Positions 24,837-24,866 of a stretch of 24,866 bases of DNA are shown here, piece by piece (position 1 is the stretch's first letter; each line of letters opens with the position of its first letter). The notes beneath the pieces are model-generated. The model did not search any database. It had not been told where the DNA came from and was given only the letters and a program-made list of their open reading frames with translations. The stretch comes from CAZEMR01 sp964513465. Its GTDB lineage: Bacteria; Bacteroidota; Ignavibacteria; Kapaibacteriales; UBA2268. The translations under genes were made by a program, and so were the position numbers. Where the stretch lies: the NCBI GenBank assembly GCA_964513465.1, contig CAZEMR010000044.1:1-24866 (forward strand). The letters are read 5' to 3'.

Positions 24837-24866
24837 GCCGCATAATAATTTTTTATGCGGCTTTTT
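24837..24866 (+). terminator. Rho-independent terminator after the GH3 gene
   Basis: A perfect 9-bp stem (GCCGCATAA at 24837-24845 with TTATGCGGC at 24853-24861), a 7-nt loop and at least five T up to the window edge. It begins 25 bp after the GH3 stop. Confidence 0.9.

Overview
The window looks like a chromosomal contig from an uncultured member of the Bacteroidota/Chlorobiota/Ignavibacteriota (FCB) group, possibly Kapabacteria-like. The evidence is a short-chain-dehydrogenase-type threonine dehydrogenase next to kbl, cytoplasmic receiver-kinase proteins whose phospho-His motif reads HDLxxPF, few strong Shine-Dalgarno sites, and moderate G+C with AT-rich spacers. This placement is an inference. 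Nothing in the window is a definitive taxonomic marker. A run of 100 N at 10752-10851 shows that this is a scaffolded assembly.

Layout, left to right. (1) The 3' end of hsp33 (+) ends at 358. A two-gene AT-rich restriction-modification cassette (-; 359-2304) abuts it: a SPPY-type DNA methyltransferase, then an MvaI/BcnI-family endonuclease. (2) A minus-strand housekeeping block holds purA, a STAS-domain protein with its own terminator, secF and secD. secD uses a TTG start behind a strong Shine-Dalgarno. (3) A minus-strand signalling operon (7367-14144) encodes three soluble histidine kinases in tandem: a 1218-aa PAS/GAF hybrid kinase interrupted by the assembly gap, a receiver-kinase of 373 aa, and a receiver-PAS-PAS-kinase of 659 aa. 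No DNA-binding response regulator is encoded beside them. (4) Divergent from the kinases is a four-helix LiaF-like membrane protein, followed by trpS and a terminator. A 23-bp imperfect palindrome lies in the shared upstream region. (5) A tightly packed plus-strand operon follows: pdxJ, asnB, a SemiSWEET transporter and a membrane-anchored reductive-dehalogenase-like double [4Fe-4S] protein. (6) kbl and an SDR-type tdh, each followed by a terminator, encode threonine-to-glycine conversion. (7) A hicB-hicA toxin-antitoxin pair (-) and a GH3 lipoprotein (+) with a terminator close the window.

Most genes are ordinary. The parts most worth a second look are the three-kinase relay with the LiaF-like gene and candidate operator, the SemiSWEET plus membrane-anchored RdhA-like pair, the MvaI-like R-M cassette lying directly against the hsp33 stop codon, and a repeated TTTGCAC(A/G)AATA element upstream of secD.
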